From VFZS01 sp964353255 (GTDB lineage: Bacteria; Acidobacteriota; Terriglobia; Bryobacterales; Bryobacteraceae), in assembly GCA_964353255.1 (NCBI GenBank), contig CAYGVJ010000151.1:1-12738 (forward strand): a DNA stretch of 12,738 nt, written 5' to 3'. Shown here piece by piece: positions 12,708-12,738 of this stretch. The notes beneath the pieces were generated by a model. It did not search any database. It was not told the origin of the DNA and saw only the letters and a list, made by a program, of their open reading frames with translations. Position numbers and translations under genes: made by a program. Position 1 is the stretch's first letter; every line of letters begins with the position of its first letter.

Positions 12708-12738
12708 GTGAAAGTGGCTGTTTGTTGGGTTTTGCGGC
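12708..12738 (+). CDS. Possible start of a further gene, cut by the right edge
   Basis: From GTG at 12708 the frame reads VKVAVCWVLR and stays open to the edge. The alternating basic/hydrophobic start resembles that of many glycosyltransferases or sugar-modifying Rossmann enzymes. It would begin 6 nt after the GT4 stop. A competing frame from ATG at 12701 (overlapping the stop as TGATG) is also open. Too little is visible to decide between them. Confidence 0.3.
   Translation, partial: MKVAVCWVLR

Noticed and set aside
1..12738. CRISPR arrays, tRNA or rRNA genes, insertion sequences, phage or integrase genes
   Set aside because: No repeated spacer pattern, cloverleaf, terminal inverted repeats or transposase/integrase motifs were seen on either strand.

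Overview
The window is a GC-rich, tightly packed bacterial segment. It looks like the genome of an anaerobe that handles electrons through heterodisulfide-reductase (Hdr) and NAD(P)-linked hydrogenase-type modules. The phylum cannot be fixed from the sequence. The alanine racemase reads like Acidobacteriota to me, while the redox/signalling operon resembles arrangements known from anaerobic Clostridia and relatives. Both remarks are from memory.

Layout. (1) Positions 1-8382, minus strand: one operon-like run of twelve genes, read right to left. The order is hdrC, hdrB, a short hdrA, a DRTGG-domain protein, an RsbT-like ATPase, an [FeFe]-hydrogenase-like iron-sulfur protein with degenerate active-site motifs, a second DRTGG protein, a PHP-domain phosphoesterase-like protein, a GHKL ATPase, then the NADH-side trio NuoE-like (hndA), [2Fe-2S] (hndB) and NuoF-like (hndC). 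The last gene is cut by the left edge. Genes overlap by 1-14 nt or lie within 34 nt of each other, and most have AGGAGG-type ribosome binding sites or stop/start overlaps. (2) Positions 8383-8566: a 184-nt gap with a candidate sigma70-type promoter pointing into the operon and an inverted repeat. (3) Positions 8567-9688, minus: alanine racemase (alr). (4) Positions 9689-9843: divergent intergenic region. (5) Positions 9844-12701, plus: three glycosyltransferases in a row (a GT-A-like enzyme, a GT2 enzyme and a GT4 enzyme), with the likely start of a further gene at the right edge. This looks like a cell-surface polysaccharide locus.

How the genes may work together (inference). HndA/HndB/HndC form the diaphorase part of a multimeric NAD(P)-dependent [FeFe] hydrogenase. 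The catalytic subunit (HydA/HndD) is not in the window and would be expected just beyond the left edge. HdrB, HdrC and the half-length HdrA could form a second redox branch. The six genes between the two redox blocks look regulatory: a hydrogenase-like protein that keeps the cluster-binding cysteines but has lost catalytic motif residues, two DRTGG proteins, two ATPases of the anti-sigma/histidine-kinase fold, and a PHP protein. The most unusual points are the HdrA that ends halfway through its FAD domain, the Arg replacing a cluster cysteine in the hydrogenase-like protein, and the joining of an Hdr block to a complete hydrogenase-sensor block in one transcription unit.
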